Source: SW10 sp965657795
GTDB taxonomy: Bacteria > Verrucomicrobiota > Verrucomicrobiia > Verrucomicrobiales > Akkermansiaceae
DNA: 64,000 nucleotides
Reading direction: 5' to 3'
Assembly (NCBI GenBank): GCA_965657795.1
Contig: CBFHQJ010000002.1
Coordinates: forward strand, 62,001 to 126,000
The notes under the pieces are model-generated. The model searched no databases. It was not told the DNA's origin and worked only from the letters and a program-made list of their open reading frames with translations. The translations under genes were made by a program, and so were the position numbers. Shown here one piece after another: positions 23,487-32,800 of this stretch. The first letter of the stretch is position 1; every line of letters begins with the position of its first letter.

Positions 23487-24902
23487 TTAGGCGACAATTG
23501 GCTTGATGACCTGGCCGTGGACGTCGGTGAGGCGGAAGTCACGGCCTTGGAATCGGGTGGTCAGTTTTTCGTGATCGAAGCCAAGCTGGTTCAGGATGGT
23601 GGCGTTCAGGTCGTGAATGTGGACCTTGTCCTCGACCGCATTGAAACCCAGTTCGTCGGTCTTGCCATGGTTGACGCCACCTTTAATTCCACCTCCGGCG
23701 AGCCACATGGTGAAGGCATTGGGGTGGTGATCCCGGCCATCGGTTCCTCCCTGGGTCATTGGAGTGCGGCCAAATTCGCCTCCAAAGACGATGAGGGTGT
23801 CTTCCAGCATGCCGCGTTGTTTGAGGTCTTTGATCAGGGCAGCGCAGGCTTGGTCGACATCTTTGCAGTTCTTTTTTAGTCCACCGACAAGACCTCCGTG
23901 TTGGTCCCATGATTCGTGGAACAGTTCAACGAAGCGCACACCTCGTTCGACAAGGCGCCGGGCCAGCAGGGCATTGTTGGCAAAGGACCGCTTGCCGGGT
24001 TCTGCCCCGTAAAGCTTCTGAATGTGTTCGGGCTCCCGCGAGATGTCGGTGACTTCGGGGGCGACGTCCTGCATGCGGGCCGACATTTCGTAAGCGGCAA
24101 TGCGGGTCAGGATTTCCGGATCGCCAACGGAGTCAAAATGCCGTTGGTTGAGCTCGTTGATGGCATCAATGACGGCCTTGCGGTTGCTCTTTGAAACACC
24201 CTTTGGGTTGGAAAGGTAAAGAACGGGATCACCAACCGAGCGGAACTGAACTCCATCATAAACGGATGGGAGAAAGCCTGAGTTGAAGTTTGCGTTGCCT
24301 CCGGACGGGCCTTTGCTGCCGGAAGATATGACGACGAAAGCGGGGAGGTTATCGGTGTCACAACCCAGGCCATACGTGACCCAGGAACCGAGACTGGGTC
24401 TTCCAAATTGTTGTGATCCGGTAGAGAGAAGAATCTGTGCCGGAGCGTGGTTGAAAGCCTCGGTGTGCATGGAGCGAATGACTGCAATGTCGTCGGCAAC
24501 GGATCCAATGTGAGGGAGGATTTCGGCCATTTCAGTGCCGGCTTGTCCGTATTTTTTGAACTTAAACTTGGGCCCGAGGAGATTGTTATCGGGCGTGATG
24601 AATGCGGACTGATAATTTTTAAGAAGTTCGGCAGGCGGCTTGGTCCCATTGAGTCGGGCAAGCTCGGGTTTGTGGTCAAAAAGATCAAGGTGACTTGGGG
24701 CCCCGCCCATGTAGAGGAAGATGACGTTTTTGGCTTTTCCCTGAAAATGGGGCTGCTTTGGAGCCATCGGGTTGAGGTTTCCGGACCGTGCGTTCGCCCG
24801 GGTTTCCAGTGAAGTGAGAGCAATGGCCCCAAGTCCAAGGCCACAGTCCTTGAGGAACCAGCGACGTGAATGGGCGCGTTGAATATCTGAAAGGCAGTTC
24901 AT
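23487..24902 (-). CDS. DUF1501 protein, Tat-exported (third copy)
   Basis: A 471-residue DUF1501 protein. The N-terminus AHSRRWFLKDCGLGLGAIAL has the twin arginines of a Tat signal. Motifs: NVIFLYMGGAPSHLDLFDHKP, SWDQHGGLVGGL, IVFGGEFGRTPMTQGGTDGRDHHPNAFTMWLAGGGIKGG. It is closest in style to the copy at 5966. It follows the cytochrome gene at 24910 with a 7-base gap, so the two are certainly cotranscribed. Predicted periplasmic partner of that protein. Confidence 0.93.
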   Translation of the reverse strand: MNCLSDIQRAHSRRWFLKDCGLGLGAIALTSLETRANARSGNLNPMAPKQPHFQGKAKNVIFLYMGGAPSHLDLFDHKPELARLNGTKPPAELLKNYQSAFITPDNNLLGPKFKFKKYGQAGTEMAEILPHIGSVADDIAVIRSMHTEAFNHAPAQILLSTGSQQFGRPSLGSWVTYGLGCDTDNLPAFVVISSGSKGPSGGNANFNSGFLPSVYDGVQFRSVGDPVLYLSNPKGVSKSNRKAVIDAINELNQRHFDSVGDPEILTRIAAYEMSARMQDVAPEVTDISREPEHIQKLYGAEPGKRSFANNALLARRLVERGVRFVELFHESWDQHGGLVGGLKKNCKDVDQACAALIKDLKQRGMLEDTLIVFGGEFGRTPMTQGGTDGRDHHPNAFTMWLAGGGIKGGVNHGKTDELGFNAVEDKVHIHDLNATILNQLGFDHEKLTTRFQGRDFRLTDVHGQVIKPIVA

Positions 24903-24909
24903 GGCGGAA

Positions 24910-27900
24910 TTAGTTTTTGGTCATGGTCTCGTCCAGATTCAGAAGTGTCTGGGCGACCGAGGTTGCTGCAGCGAGTTGAACGGGATCGTGTGCAGAGGGA
25001 TCGAGCGTGGGGGGCTTGTAAGAAGTGATTAATTCTTGAGCTGATTTCGGAGTGAAGGATGTCACTTGGGATTCGAAGAGCTCCTTGAGCAGGTCCAGTT
25101 CCCCGGTATCGGGAGGTCTGGATGTGCAATGTTCGAAGGCATCGGCGATGGACGATTTTAGAATACGAGACCCCAAAGCGACGGCGGTCTCGACGGACAT
25201 GGATTCGTTCAAGGTGGTTAGGGCTTGAAGCGGCGTGGTGGAAGTCGTGCGCCGAACACAGGCCGCATCTCCGGTAGCGGCATCAAAGACGGCTAGCATT
25301 GGATAGGGCACGCTGCGGAAACGGAAGGTATAAAGTGCGCGGCGGTATCGCTGTGAATCAGTCTCGACGTCCCAGGTTTTTGGCCCATAGGAAACGGGCT
25401 TTTGGAAAAGGAAGTCCGGGGCCGGAGGAAAGACGCAGCGTCCACCGACCTCAAGGTTGATGAGTTGGCTGGTCGAAAGCTGAATGTCGCGAAGAGTTTC
25501 GGCAGGAACGCGGAACCGAGGTCCCCGTGCAAGAAGACGGTTTTTGGGGTCTTTTTCCCGCAGAAGCGAGGTGTGGGCCGAGCTCTGTTGGTAGGTGGCG
25601 CTGGAGACAATGAGGCGATGGATGTGCTTCATGCTCCAATCATTTTCCATCAATTCGACGGCGAGCCAGTCGAGGAGTTCGGGGTGGGAAGGTCGGGGGC
25701 TTTGCAGGCCCAGATCTTCAGGAGTCTCCAGTAGTCCGGTTCCAAAATAGGATTGCCAGATGCGATTGACGAGCGTGCGGGCGGCGGTAGGGGAGTCTTG
25801 GGCAACGAGCCACTTGGCAAAAGTGAGTCGCGAAGTGGGGTCGCCTTTTGGAATAGGGTTCAGGAAAGCCGGGGTGTGCGGCTTGACCTGATGCTGCGGC
25901 TTGGTTTGTTCGCCACGTTCAAAGAGCCTGGTGACACGCGGTTTTTCCACGGCGCCGGCCACGAGAGCAACGGCGGGGGTGGGATGTTTTTTCCAAAGTT
26001 TTTCGATCTCTTCATGATAACTCGCGAAGGTCGGGGTGCTGGAGCGCCAGTGACTGAAGAGGAGGGCTTCTTGTCGAGGAGTGCGCTTTTTCGAAATGAG
26101 GGCCTCGCGAACAAGTGGTGGGAGGATATCGAAGGGGGAGGGTGTTTGATCGGAAAACGAGAGGCGGAATCGGCCGATATTGAAAGTCTGGTTGTCGTCG
26201 GAATTGAAGCCACCGTGGCGCTGCACGAGTAAGGTTTTGAGATCCCGTTTTTCAGCTTCGGTGATGGGTTCCTCAAGCTCCATGACAATCACCTGGGGGA
26301 CATTGGAACGACCCGGTCCTTGATCTGTCGTCCACGCTGTTTTATTGTTTCCGTCGATCGCGAAGTGGGCGGCCCCGGTGGTGCGATCATCAGGACTCCG
26401 CTTGGCATTCAAGGGGTAGCGCTTGGAGTCGATCTTTGCCTGCGGCGGATTGACAGAGGCTTGTGCTGTTTTGAATTTGGCATCCTTTCCGTCGACCCGG
26501 AGTTTGTATTCAGAAAGGGCTGCGGTGCCAGCCATCGAGCGACCGGGGCCATTGAGTGAAAGGTAGGGGTCGTTGAGGAGTTCCAAACGAACGGTGCGAA
26601 TGGTTCCAATGGAACTGGACTGGTGTTGGAAAGGGGCGGACATCATTGTTGCCGCATACCCCTGGTTGATTAATGAGTCGTCGGGGAGGTTTTGGTATTT
26701 CTGTCCAGCGTCACCATACTGGGCTATTTTTTGTACGGACCACGTCGTACGAGGTGATTTTAAAAGTTCTTCCTGCCACGTCTGATAGCTTTGCTGCCAT
26801 TCCGGATTCTCGGTCTTCAGCTGATTTTCGATCGAGGTGATTTCCCTTTTGATTGTGCGTCGCTGCGTTTTTTCATCGGGAGAATAGGCAGGGGTGGAGG
26901 TCTCTCGAATAGAGTTCAAGTAGGCGAACATGCCAAAGTATTCATCGTGAGTGAGCGGATCATACTTATGGGTATGACACTGCGCACATTGGGTGGTGAT
27001 GCCCAGGATTCCTTTGCCCACGGCATCGACACGGTCAAAGATGCCTTCGATACGGAATTGCTCGGGTTTCGCTCCGCCTTCCTCGTTGGTCATGGAATTT
27101 CGGAGGTATCCAGTAGCAACGCGATCATCCTGGGTTGCGTTGGGCAGCAGGTCTCCTGCGATCTGCCTGATGATGAAGTCGTCATAGCCCATGTCCTCGT
27201 TCAAAGCGTTAACGACCCAGTCGCGGTAGAAGTGCATCTCGCGCGGGAGATCTTTTTCATAGCCTGCGGAGTCTGCATAGCGGGCAACGTCGAGCCATTC
27301 ACGGCCCCATTTCTCACCGTGGTGTGGTGACTCGAGGAGCTTTGAGATCTGAGAATCAAAATCAGAGGTCTGAAATCTCCTGAGTTCCTGGAGCGATGGT
27401 GGAAGGCCGACTAGGTCGAGATGGAGTCGGCGAAGTAGAGTTCTCGGGTCGGCTGGTTTTGATGGTTCGAGTCCTTCCGTTTCAAGTCGAGCGAGGATGA
27501 AGCGGTCGATTTCATTTTTGATCCAGGATTGATTTTCGACTTCAGGGAGTTCAGGGCGCACCGGAGGAATGAATGCCCAATGTTCGCCCCACTCAGCGCC
27601 TTCCTCGATCCACTTTTTGAGAAGATTTTTTTGGGTTGTCGTCAGGGCATCCTTCTTGTCGAGAGGAGGCATGTGGTTGTCATCAGCGTGGGGAAGATTG
27701 ATGCGAGAAATGAGGAGGGATTTCCCCGGGTTACCTGGAACGATGGCTGGGCCGGAGTCCCCGCCCTTCAGCGCAAGTTCCTGTTGATCAAGTCTGAGCT
27801 CGCCTTCGGCACTTTCTTCATCCGGACCATGACAGGCGTAACAATTGTCCGAGAGAATGGGTTGAATTTCCGAAGCGAAATCAACTTTGGCAAATGTCGG

Positions 27901-27936
27901 GGAAGCGAGTAAGAAGAGAACAGCCAGAACGCGCAT
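24910..27936 (-). CDS. PSD1-type cytochrome protein, long form (PSCyt1, DUF1549, inserted domain, DUF1553)
   Basis: A 1008-residue secreted protein from ATG 27936 (signal peptide MRVLAVLFLLASPTFA); an upstream ATG at 27996 lacks a signal. Order: cytochrome c-like domain with CYACHGPDEES (about 33-43) and MPPLDKKD; DUF1549 (about 145-345) with CAQCHTHKYDPL; a long middle region (about 380-660) containing NGPGRSMAGTAALSEYKLRVDG and AWTTDQGPGRSN, which resembles a beta-sandwich carbohydrate-binding or discoidin-like insert; then DUF1553 (about 690-990) with VNRIWQSYFGTG and TSTTPLQALTTLNE. It precedes its DUF1501 partner by 7 bases. Function of the family unproven. Confidence 0.9.
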   Translation of the reverse strand: MRVLAVLFLLASPTFAKVDFASEIQPILSDNCYACHGPDEESAEGELRLDQQELALKGGDSGPAIVPGNPGKSLLISRINLPHADDNHMPPLDKKDALTTTQKNLLKKWIEEGAEWGEHWAFIPPVRPELPEVENQSWIKNEIDRFILARLETEGLEPSKPADPRTLLRRLHLDLVGLPPSLQELRRFQTSDFDSQISKLLESPHHGEKWGREWLDVARYADSAGYEKDLPREMHFYRDWVVNALNEDMGYDDFIIRQIAGDLLPNATQDDRVATGYLRNSMTNEEGGAKPEQFRIEGIFDRVDAVGKGILGITTQCAQCHTHKYDPLTHDEYFGMFAYLNSIRETSTPAYSPDEKTQRRTIKREITSIENQLKTENPEWQQSYQTWQEELLKSPRTTWSVQKIAQYGDAGQKYQNLPDDSLINQGYAATMMSAPFQHQSSSIGTIRTVRLELLNDPYLSLNGPGRSMAGTAALSEYKLRVDGKDAKFKTAQASVNPPQAKIDSKRYPLNAKRSPDDRTTGAAHFAIDGNNKTAWTTDQGPGRSNVPQVIVMELEEPITEAEKRDLKTLLVQRHGGFNSDDNQTFNIGRFRLSFSDQTPSPFDILPPLVREALISKKRTPRQEALLFSHWRSSTPTFASYHEEIEKLWKKHPTPAVALVAGAVEKPRVTRLFERGEQTKPQHQVKPHTPAFLNPIPKGDPTSRLTFAKWLVAQDSPTAARTLVNRIWQSYFGTGLLETPEDLGLQSPRPSHPELLDWLAVELMENDWSMKHIHRLIVSSATYQQSSAHTSLLREKDPKNRLLARGPRFRVPAETLRDIQLSTSQLINLEVGGRCVFPPAPDFLFQKPVSYGPKTWDVETDSQRYRRALYTFRFRSVPYPMLAVFDAATGDAACVRRTTSTTPLQALTTLNESMSVETAVALGSRILKSSIADAFEHCTSRPPDTGELDLLKELFESQVTSFTPKSAQELITSYKPPTLDPSAHDPVQLAAATSVAQTLLNLDETMTKN

Positions 27937-28079
27937 GTGAAAATTGGTATACGCGAGGCGGTTGTAATTTCTAAGCCGGAAAATCCTGATCGTCAAAATT
28001 AGAGCGCAAACTCGCTAAATCCTGTAAAAATGCTTGGTGTCGTGATTCGTTTCCTTTTATTTCGTTTCAGTTAACTTTC

Positions 28080-28739
28080 ATGAAGTGTCCCCGCTGTGTG
28101 CAGAAAATCCATCCAGGGGCGACTTCGTGTCCGCATTGTGGGTTTGCGATGGAGCATGCCGATGAGGTTTTTGGGACGGAGGACATTAAGCTTAAGAAGT
28201 TCTCGGATGTCGCCGGCGTTTTCCGGATGAAAGACCGGGAGCCGATGCGCAGGGTTCTGGAAGACTTTGAGTCAAAGTTCCCCCAACTGTTTGTAGCGAT
28301 CTATTTGGGGGCTTTCGATGATCTGAATAGCTTGAGGCAATATGGTTTTTGGATGCTCAATCGGACGCATTATGTTGACGTCGAGTCCCAACGTCCGAAT
28401 GCCACAGGAATTCTGATTCTCGTTGATGTGAATGCAAAGAGTGCATCCATCACTTACGGGTATGCCTTGATGCCTTATCTGGATGAAAGGTCGACCTTTT
28501 CGGCCTTGTCGGCGGGCCACCCCCTGTTTTTACAGGGTGATTATCCGGGAGCACTTAAGGCGGTGGTCCAAAAGCTGGAGTCAATCTTAATCAAGGGATG
28601 GAGGCGAGTGAGCAAGGATCCCATCGCGGTTTTGGCCAAGGGCGGGCAGACGCTAAAGCAAGTGGGCACAGAGCAAGAGGTGGCCCGGGATCTGGAATCA
28701 CCTGACGGAGCAGGCACTATAGGGGAGGCGGAAGGATGA
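28080..28739 (+). CDS. Zinc-ribbon protein with TPM-like domain
   Basis: A 219-residue protein. Residues 1-25 are a zinc ribbon (CPRC...CPHCGFAM: Cys3, Cys6, Cys18, Cys21). The middle (about 40-180) resembles a TPM_phosphatase-type domain: FPQLFVAIYLGAF, ATGILILVDVNAKSASITYGYALMPYL, PLFLQGDYPGALKAVVQKL. No signal or membrane segment, so cytoplasmic. Stop and next ATG overlap (ATGA, 28736-28739), so it is translationally coupled to the membrane protein that follows. The exact role is unknown. Confidence 0.75.
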   Translation: MKCPRCVQKIHPGATSCPHCGFAMEHADEVFGTEDIKLKKFSDVAGVFRMKDREPMRRVLEDFESKFPQLFVAIYLGAFDDLNSLRQYGFWMLNRTHYVDVESQRPNATGILILVDVNAKSASITYGYALMPYLDERSTFSALSAGHPLFLQGDYPGALKAVVQKLESILIKGWRRVSKDPIAVLAKGGQTLKQVGTEQEVARDLESPDGAGTIGEAEG

Positions 28740-29812
28740 GGAAGGCATTGACATTGATTTGCGCAGGTATGGTTTCCTTCCTGTTTGCTCAGGACGTCGA
28801 CGAGGAACCTGTCGACGGTGAAGAGGTCTCGGACGGACTGCCGAAGTGGACTGATGAGGAGCTGGAGGCTCTGGAATCAGGAGAGTATATTCCCGGTTCA
28901 AGTTTGATGGGGAAGCTCGCACGTGAAGTTCTTGATTCTGAAACGCAGGAAGTTATCGAGCTTGACCCGGCGATTCGAGAACTCCCTGATGAGGAACCTG
29001 AGTCGGAGGAAGGAGCCAAACTGATTGAAGAGGAATTTCTTTCCGTCTATTTTCGGAAGTCCCCCAATGGCTATTTGATTGATCCCCAGAAGATTCTGGC
29101 AACGCAGGAGTTTCTCGATCGGGAGGGGTTCCTAAAATACCATGCGAGGGATACCGTCATTAAGTTTTACCTTTATCTTTTCGATGGACCACAGGGATTG
29201 CCGGAAAGCGAGTCATTGGAAGCGCTCGTGGATGCGGAATTTGATAAAGACAAGGCTTCGGCCGTGGTCTTTTACTTTATGGGAGACCCGGACCGTTCCC
29301 AACTTGTTTACTCAAATCGAGTGGTGGATGCGGTGAAGCTGGAAGAGCGTGACAAGGTATTGCGCTTGGCCATCGAGGACGCTCTTGAGAAGTCCGATCC
29401 TGCTTCCCAGTTGGATAGCTTTTCGATTCAGCTGTCAACCGGGCTGGCGAGGTTGGAAGAGATTGTGACAAATGAAGGTGGATCGCTTTCAGGGGGGAAG
29501 TCGTTCCTGATGCCGAATGAGAACAACCCGCTCCTCAACGAGGCGAGCCTTTGGGAGAAGCTCATGTTGAACCAAGGGCTGTTTTATACCTTGCTGGGAC
29601 TTGCGGTGATTGTTCCGGCGGCTTTGCTCGGATTTATGGGGCGTTGGATTGCCAACAAAAGAAGAGCGTATGTCTTTCCCATCGCTGAAGGTGCGATACT
29701 CTTAGATGCACCACATGCCGCAGGAGTGGGGGGCGTCTTGTCTTTTGTTTCGGCAACCGCGCCACCTTCGAGCCAAAAGCAAGATGTGCCGGATTATCTG
29801 CAGAAGATGTGA
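28736..29812 (+). CDS. Secreted/membrane protein with acidic N-terminus, coupled to zinc-ribbon/TPM-like gene
   Basis: A 358-residue protein with a signal peptide (MRKALTLICAGMVSFLFAQ), a strongly acidic stretch (about 20-105, many Glu/Asp), a globular part (about 110-255, FLSVYFRKSPNGYLIDP and VVFYFMGDPDRSQLVYSNRVVD) and one transmembrane segment at about 283-303 (FYTLLGLAVIVPAALLGF). The tail after the membrane holds YVFPIAEGAILLDAPHAAG. The globular part may be another TPM-like extracytoplasmic domain, but I could not fix the family. Coupled by ATGA to the preceding gene. Confidence 0.7.
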   Translation: MRKALTLICAGMVSFLFAQDVDEEPVDGEEVSDGLPKWTDEELEALESGEYIPGSSLMGKLAREVLDSETQEVIELDPAIRELPDEEPESEEGAKLIEEEFLSVYFRKSPNGYLIDPQKILATQEFLDREGFLKYHARDTVIKFYLYLFDGPQGLPESESLEALVDAEFDKDKASAVVFYFMGDPDRSQLVYSNRVVDAVKLEERDKVLRLAIEDALEKSDPASQLDSFSIQLSTGLARLEEIVTNEGGSLSGGKSFLMPNENNPLLNEASLWEKLMLNQGLFYTLLGLAVIVPAALLGFMGRWIANKRRAYVFPIAEGAILLDAPHAAGVGGVLSFVSATAPPSSQKQDVPDYLQKM

Positions 29813-29881
29813 GGATCTCTTTTTCCTTGTCTGCATGTTGTCGATATTGAAGCTGTCGCCTTCCAATTATTTCAAAAGTTT

Positions 29882-29954
29882 AAAGGCCCGGTTGGTTGTT
29901 CATCCTATACAGGTTCGGGGGTTCCTGTTGAGCGTTAGCCGGGCCTTTGTTTTT
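29882..29954 (+). terminator. Long-loop hairpin with T-run after the TPM-like pair
   Basis: AAAGGCCCGG (29882-29891) pairs perfectly over 10 bp with CCGGGCCTTT (29939-29948) and is followed by GTTTTTG. The 47-base loop is unusually long for an intrinsic terminator and could fold further. Located 70 bases after the gene stop and 91 before the rodA-like ATG. Confidence 0.55.
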
Positions 29955-30045
29955 GAGACATATCCTCTGTCATAATTTACAGAGGTTGGCGTTTTTTAAG
30001 TTTCATCGCTTTGGGGAGCTGACTAGGGTCGCGCCAGAATTACCT

Positions 30046-31221
30046 ATGACACCTCTTTTCCGGAAAATTCTTGGAATGAACTGGGTCCTCGTCCTCACGA
30101 TGTATGGACTTTTGGTGTTTGGGATCTTTGCGATCGAAAGTGCGGCGCGTCATTTGCCGGGCCCCGGTGGAATGGCGGGAGGCGAATTTTTTGCAGGTCG
30201 ACAGAAGCTTTGGATCGGTTTGGGCACCTTGGTTTACTTCGGGGCTTCTCTGGTTGACTACCGTTGGGTGCGGTGGCTCGGGGTGCCAATGTATGTGGTG
30301 GGACTTGCGCTTACGGTGAAAGCGATGGGTGTGAATGATGTCTCCCACCGCTTAAGCATCGGGCCAATCAGTTTTCAGCCTGCCCAGAGCGCCATCGCTG
30401 CCGGGATTCTGGCCATCGCGACTTTGGCGCAGGATTTGCCCCGACTCCATCGGTTTTTTGGCCAACCCATTTTTAGGGTGTTACTCATCGGAACCTTAAC
30501 CGGAATCCCTTTCCTCTTGGTTGTGAAATTGGGAGATATGGGATCGGCTTTGGTGTGGGTGCCGGTTGCAGTGGTGATCATGCTGGTGAGTGGGATTCCA
30601 TGGCGCTATTTGATTTTTTTGGCCGCAATTTCAATCGGCATGGCGCCAATTGCCTACTATGCCGTCCTTCCGACGGCGTCAGAGCGTGGGACCGAGCGCG
30701 TGGAGACTTATCTGGAATCAGTCGAGACCGGAGTGGTCAAGAATACGGACAAGACTTATGCGGCCTATTGGGTTTCAACAGCGGTGGGTAAGGCCGGATG
30801 GAAAGGGACAGGATTTGGCGCGACAGAGGAGCAACAGTCGCTTCACGCAAAGAAGCTGATTCCCTGGACGACGGCGCACAACGATTTCATCTTCGCGGTC
30901 ATAGCCGAGGAACAGGGCTTCCGTGGTGGTTTGCTTCTGGTGACCGCCTTTGCACTTCTTTTGATCCAATGCCTTTTCATTGCCTTTTACAGCCGAGATT
31001 TGGCGGGGAGAATCATCGTGGGCGGTGTGGTCGGCCTCTTCTTTGCTCACATGTTCGAGAGTATCGGAATGTGCGTGCTGCTTACGCCAATTACCGGAAT
31101 TCCGCTTCCCTTGGTGAGTTACTCCGGAACCTTCGTTGTGATTTGTATGTTCCTGTTGGGGCTGGTGCAAAGCGTCTGGGTGCACCGTAGCAAATACAAG
31201 TACATCGAGGTTGAAATCTAG
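30046..31221 (+). CDS. rodA: RodA-type SEDS protein
   Basis: A 391-residue multi-pass SEDS peptidoglycan polymerase for lateral wall growth. Start is ATG 30046 (MTPLFRKILGMNWVLVL); a longer frame from 29947 would run through the terminator stem. Typical motifs: the loop HNDFIFAVIAEEQGFRGG and the end IPLPLVSYSGTFVVICM. The usual FQPSE motif is altered to FQPAQ (residues 110-114), an uncommon change also discussed under findings. An extra variable periplasmic stretch (VETYLESVETGVVKNTDKTYAAYWV) is RodA-like. No mreBCD or PBP2 gene is adjacent. Confidence 0.85.
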   Translation: MTPLFRKILGMNWVLVLTMYGLLVFGIFAIESAARHLPGPGGMAGGEFFAGRQKLWIGLGTLVYFGASLVDYRWVRWLGVPMYVVGLALTVKAMGVNDVSHRLSIGPISFQPAQSAIAAGILAIATLAQDLPRLHRFFGQPIFRVLLIGTLTGIPFLLVVKLGDMGSALVWVPVAVVIMLVSGIPWRYLIFLAAISIGMAPIAYYAVLPTASERGTERVETYLESVETGVVKNTDKTYAAYWVSTAVGKAGWKGTGFGATEEQQSLHAKKLIPWTTAHNDFIFAVIAEEQGFRGGLLLVTAFALLLIQCLFIAFYSRDLAGRIIVGGVVGLFFAHMFESIGMCVLLTPITGIPLPLVSYSGTFVVICMFLLGLVQSVWVHRSKYKYIEVEI

Positions 31222-31886
31222 AGGTATCCTTTGATTTGGGCCAGGAAGGAGTCCCACTTGGGCCCGGGCTTTCCGTTTGTCATCAGGAAGTGCGGGCAGT
31301 TTTTCTGGCCGAGGTTTTTGCCATCGTCAAAGCGGATGCGCTCCCAGTGTTGGTGGGAAACGACGTTTCTCAGTGGGATATTGTAGCGCCGCATGAGTTC
31401 GGCGGTGAGTCGCGCGGTGCGATCGAGGGTGGCTGCACGGGAGTTTCCAGCGTTCTCACACATTTCGATGCCAAGTGACTTCCGGTTCCCGGTGCCCCCA
31501 TAATCAGCATGTTGCCCCTGCTCGTTGGCGGGTAATGTCTGGTAAATGCTATGATCGTCAACTGTGAAGTGCCAGGTGAGGAAGCCGAGGGAATTATGCT
31601 CTGACTTCAATTCGCCTCGCTGAAGGAGCCGGGCATGAGTCCGGGAATCTGCTCCACCACCGGTATTTTGAGTTGAGTGAATGGTAATGAAGCGGGGGCG
31701 CATGAAGTGCGTTTTGTGTCGACCGAACCTTCCATCCGGAATGAGAGCTTTGGTGATCTTTATGGAGCTATTCTTAAACTTGGCCGAGGGTGGGGCCTCG
31801 GGAATTGCCGCGCAGGAAAGGAGAAAGGCCGCCACAGCCATTAGAGTCGCGAGAAACAAGGAAAGTGGTGCCGATTTCTTTTTCAT
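31218..31886 (-). CDS. N-acetylmuramoyl-L-alanine amidase (Amidase_2), lipoprotein
   Basis: Cleaves the amide between MurNAc and L-Ala in peptidoglycan. The 222-residue protein begins with a lipoprotein signal (AAFLLSC lipobox, Cys at about 25). The Amidase_2 zinc domain covers about 60-205: first His in FITIHSTQN, second in VVSHQHW, and third ligand region in KNCPHFL. GIEMCENAG and SLGIEM also fit the family. Its ATG shares an A with the stop of yicC (TAATG at 31884-31888), so the two are coupled. It converges on the SEDS gene with a 4-base overlap. Confidence 0.9.
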   Translation of the reverse strand: MKKKSAPLSLFLATLMAVAAFLLSCAAIPEAPPSAKFKNSSIKITKALIPDGRFGRHKTHFMRPRFITIHSTQNTGGGADSRTHARLLQRGELKSEHNSLGFLTWHFTVDDHSIYQTLPANEQGQHADYGGTGNRKSLGIEMCENAGNSRAATLDRTARLTAELMRRYNIPLRNVVSHQHWERIRFDDGKNLGQKNCPHFLMTNGKPGPKWDSFLAQIKGYL

Positions 31887-32761
31887 TATTCTATATTTTG
31901 GACCTGCTCGCGGATTTTTTCGAGTTCGGTTTTTGCGCCGACGACGTTCTGGCCGATTCCCGCATCGTTAGCCTTGGAGCCAATGGTGTTGAATTCCCGG
32001 TTTATCTCCTGGCAAAGGAAATCGAGCGAACGACCCACGGGCTCCGTGGTATCGAGATACTCGCGGAAACGATTGATGTGAGACGCAAGTCGGGTCGTCT
32101 CCTCGGAGATATCGCAGCGCTCGGCAAAGAGAGCAATTTCCTTGAGAAGGCGTTCGTCATTGAGATCTAGGTCGATTTCAGCATCGCGCAATCGGGTGTG
32201 GAGGAGTTCCCGCTGGCGCTCCACGACCTTTGGAGTGGCCCTGCCGATGACTGCGGCGTGGTTTTCGAGGATGGAAAGACGTTCCAGGAAATCCGCCTTA
32301 AGGTCGGCACCTTCAGCCGTTCTCATCTCGACAAGCTTTTCCAGGGCGGTTTCCAGGGCGGGATGGATCGCTTCCGCTGCTTCCTCCGCGTCCCAGCCGG
32401 ATTGCTCGAAGGTCAGGATGCCAGGGGCCTTCATGAAGTCGGTGGCCTGTGGCTGAACCGGTCGATTCAAGAGACCTGAGATCTCGTCAAAAGCAGCCTC
32501 GAGTTCCTGGGCGCGGGCGGAATCGACACTGAGCGACCCGTTCGACCCCGAGGTTCGCTCGAGATGAATCGAAACGTTGACGCGGCCCCGCGAGACAAAG
32601 CGAAGGACAGTTTTGCGGAGATCGGCTTCAAGGCCGGTGAGCTCACGGGGAAGGCTGAAGTGAATGTCAGCCTGTTTGCGGTTGACGGTCGCGATTTCAA
32701 CCCGGGCGATGATTCCATCACCCGCGTGTTCAGCACGACCGAATCCGGTCATTGATTGCAT
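31886..32761 (-). CDS. yicC: YicC-family endoribonuclease
   Basis: A 291-residue member of the YicC/YloC family. Diagnostic ends are MQSMTGFGRAE at the N-terminus and EINREFNTIGSKANDAGI near the C-terminus, both nearly invariant in the family; EIALFAERCDISEETTRLASHI is also typical. E. coli YicC has been reported to be an endoribonuclease. Usual neighbour gmk is absent; here it lies between tatC (upstream, 39-base gap) and the amidase. Confidence 0.95.
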   Translation of the reverse strand: MQSMTGFGRAEHAGDGIIARVEIATVNRKQADIHFSLPRELTGLEADLRKTVLRFVSRGRVNVSIHLERTSGSNGSLSVDSARAQELEAAFDEISGLLNRPVQPQATDFMKAPGILTFEQSGWDAEEAAEAIHPALETALEKLVEMRTAEGADLKADFLERLSILENHAAVIGRATPKVVERQRELLHTRLRDAEIDLDLNDERLLKEIALFAERCDISEETTRLASHINRFREYLDTTEPVGRSLDFLCQEINREFNTIGSKANDAGIGQNVVGAKTELEKIREQVQNIE

Positions 32762-32800
32762 GCCCCGACAAGTAGGAGGTCGGGGAAGGATTTACCAGAA

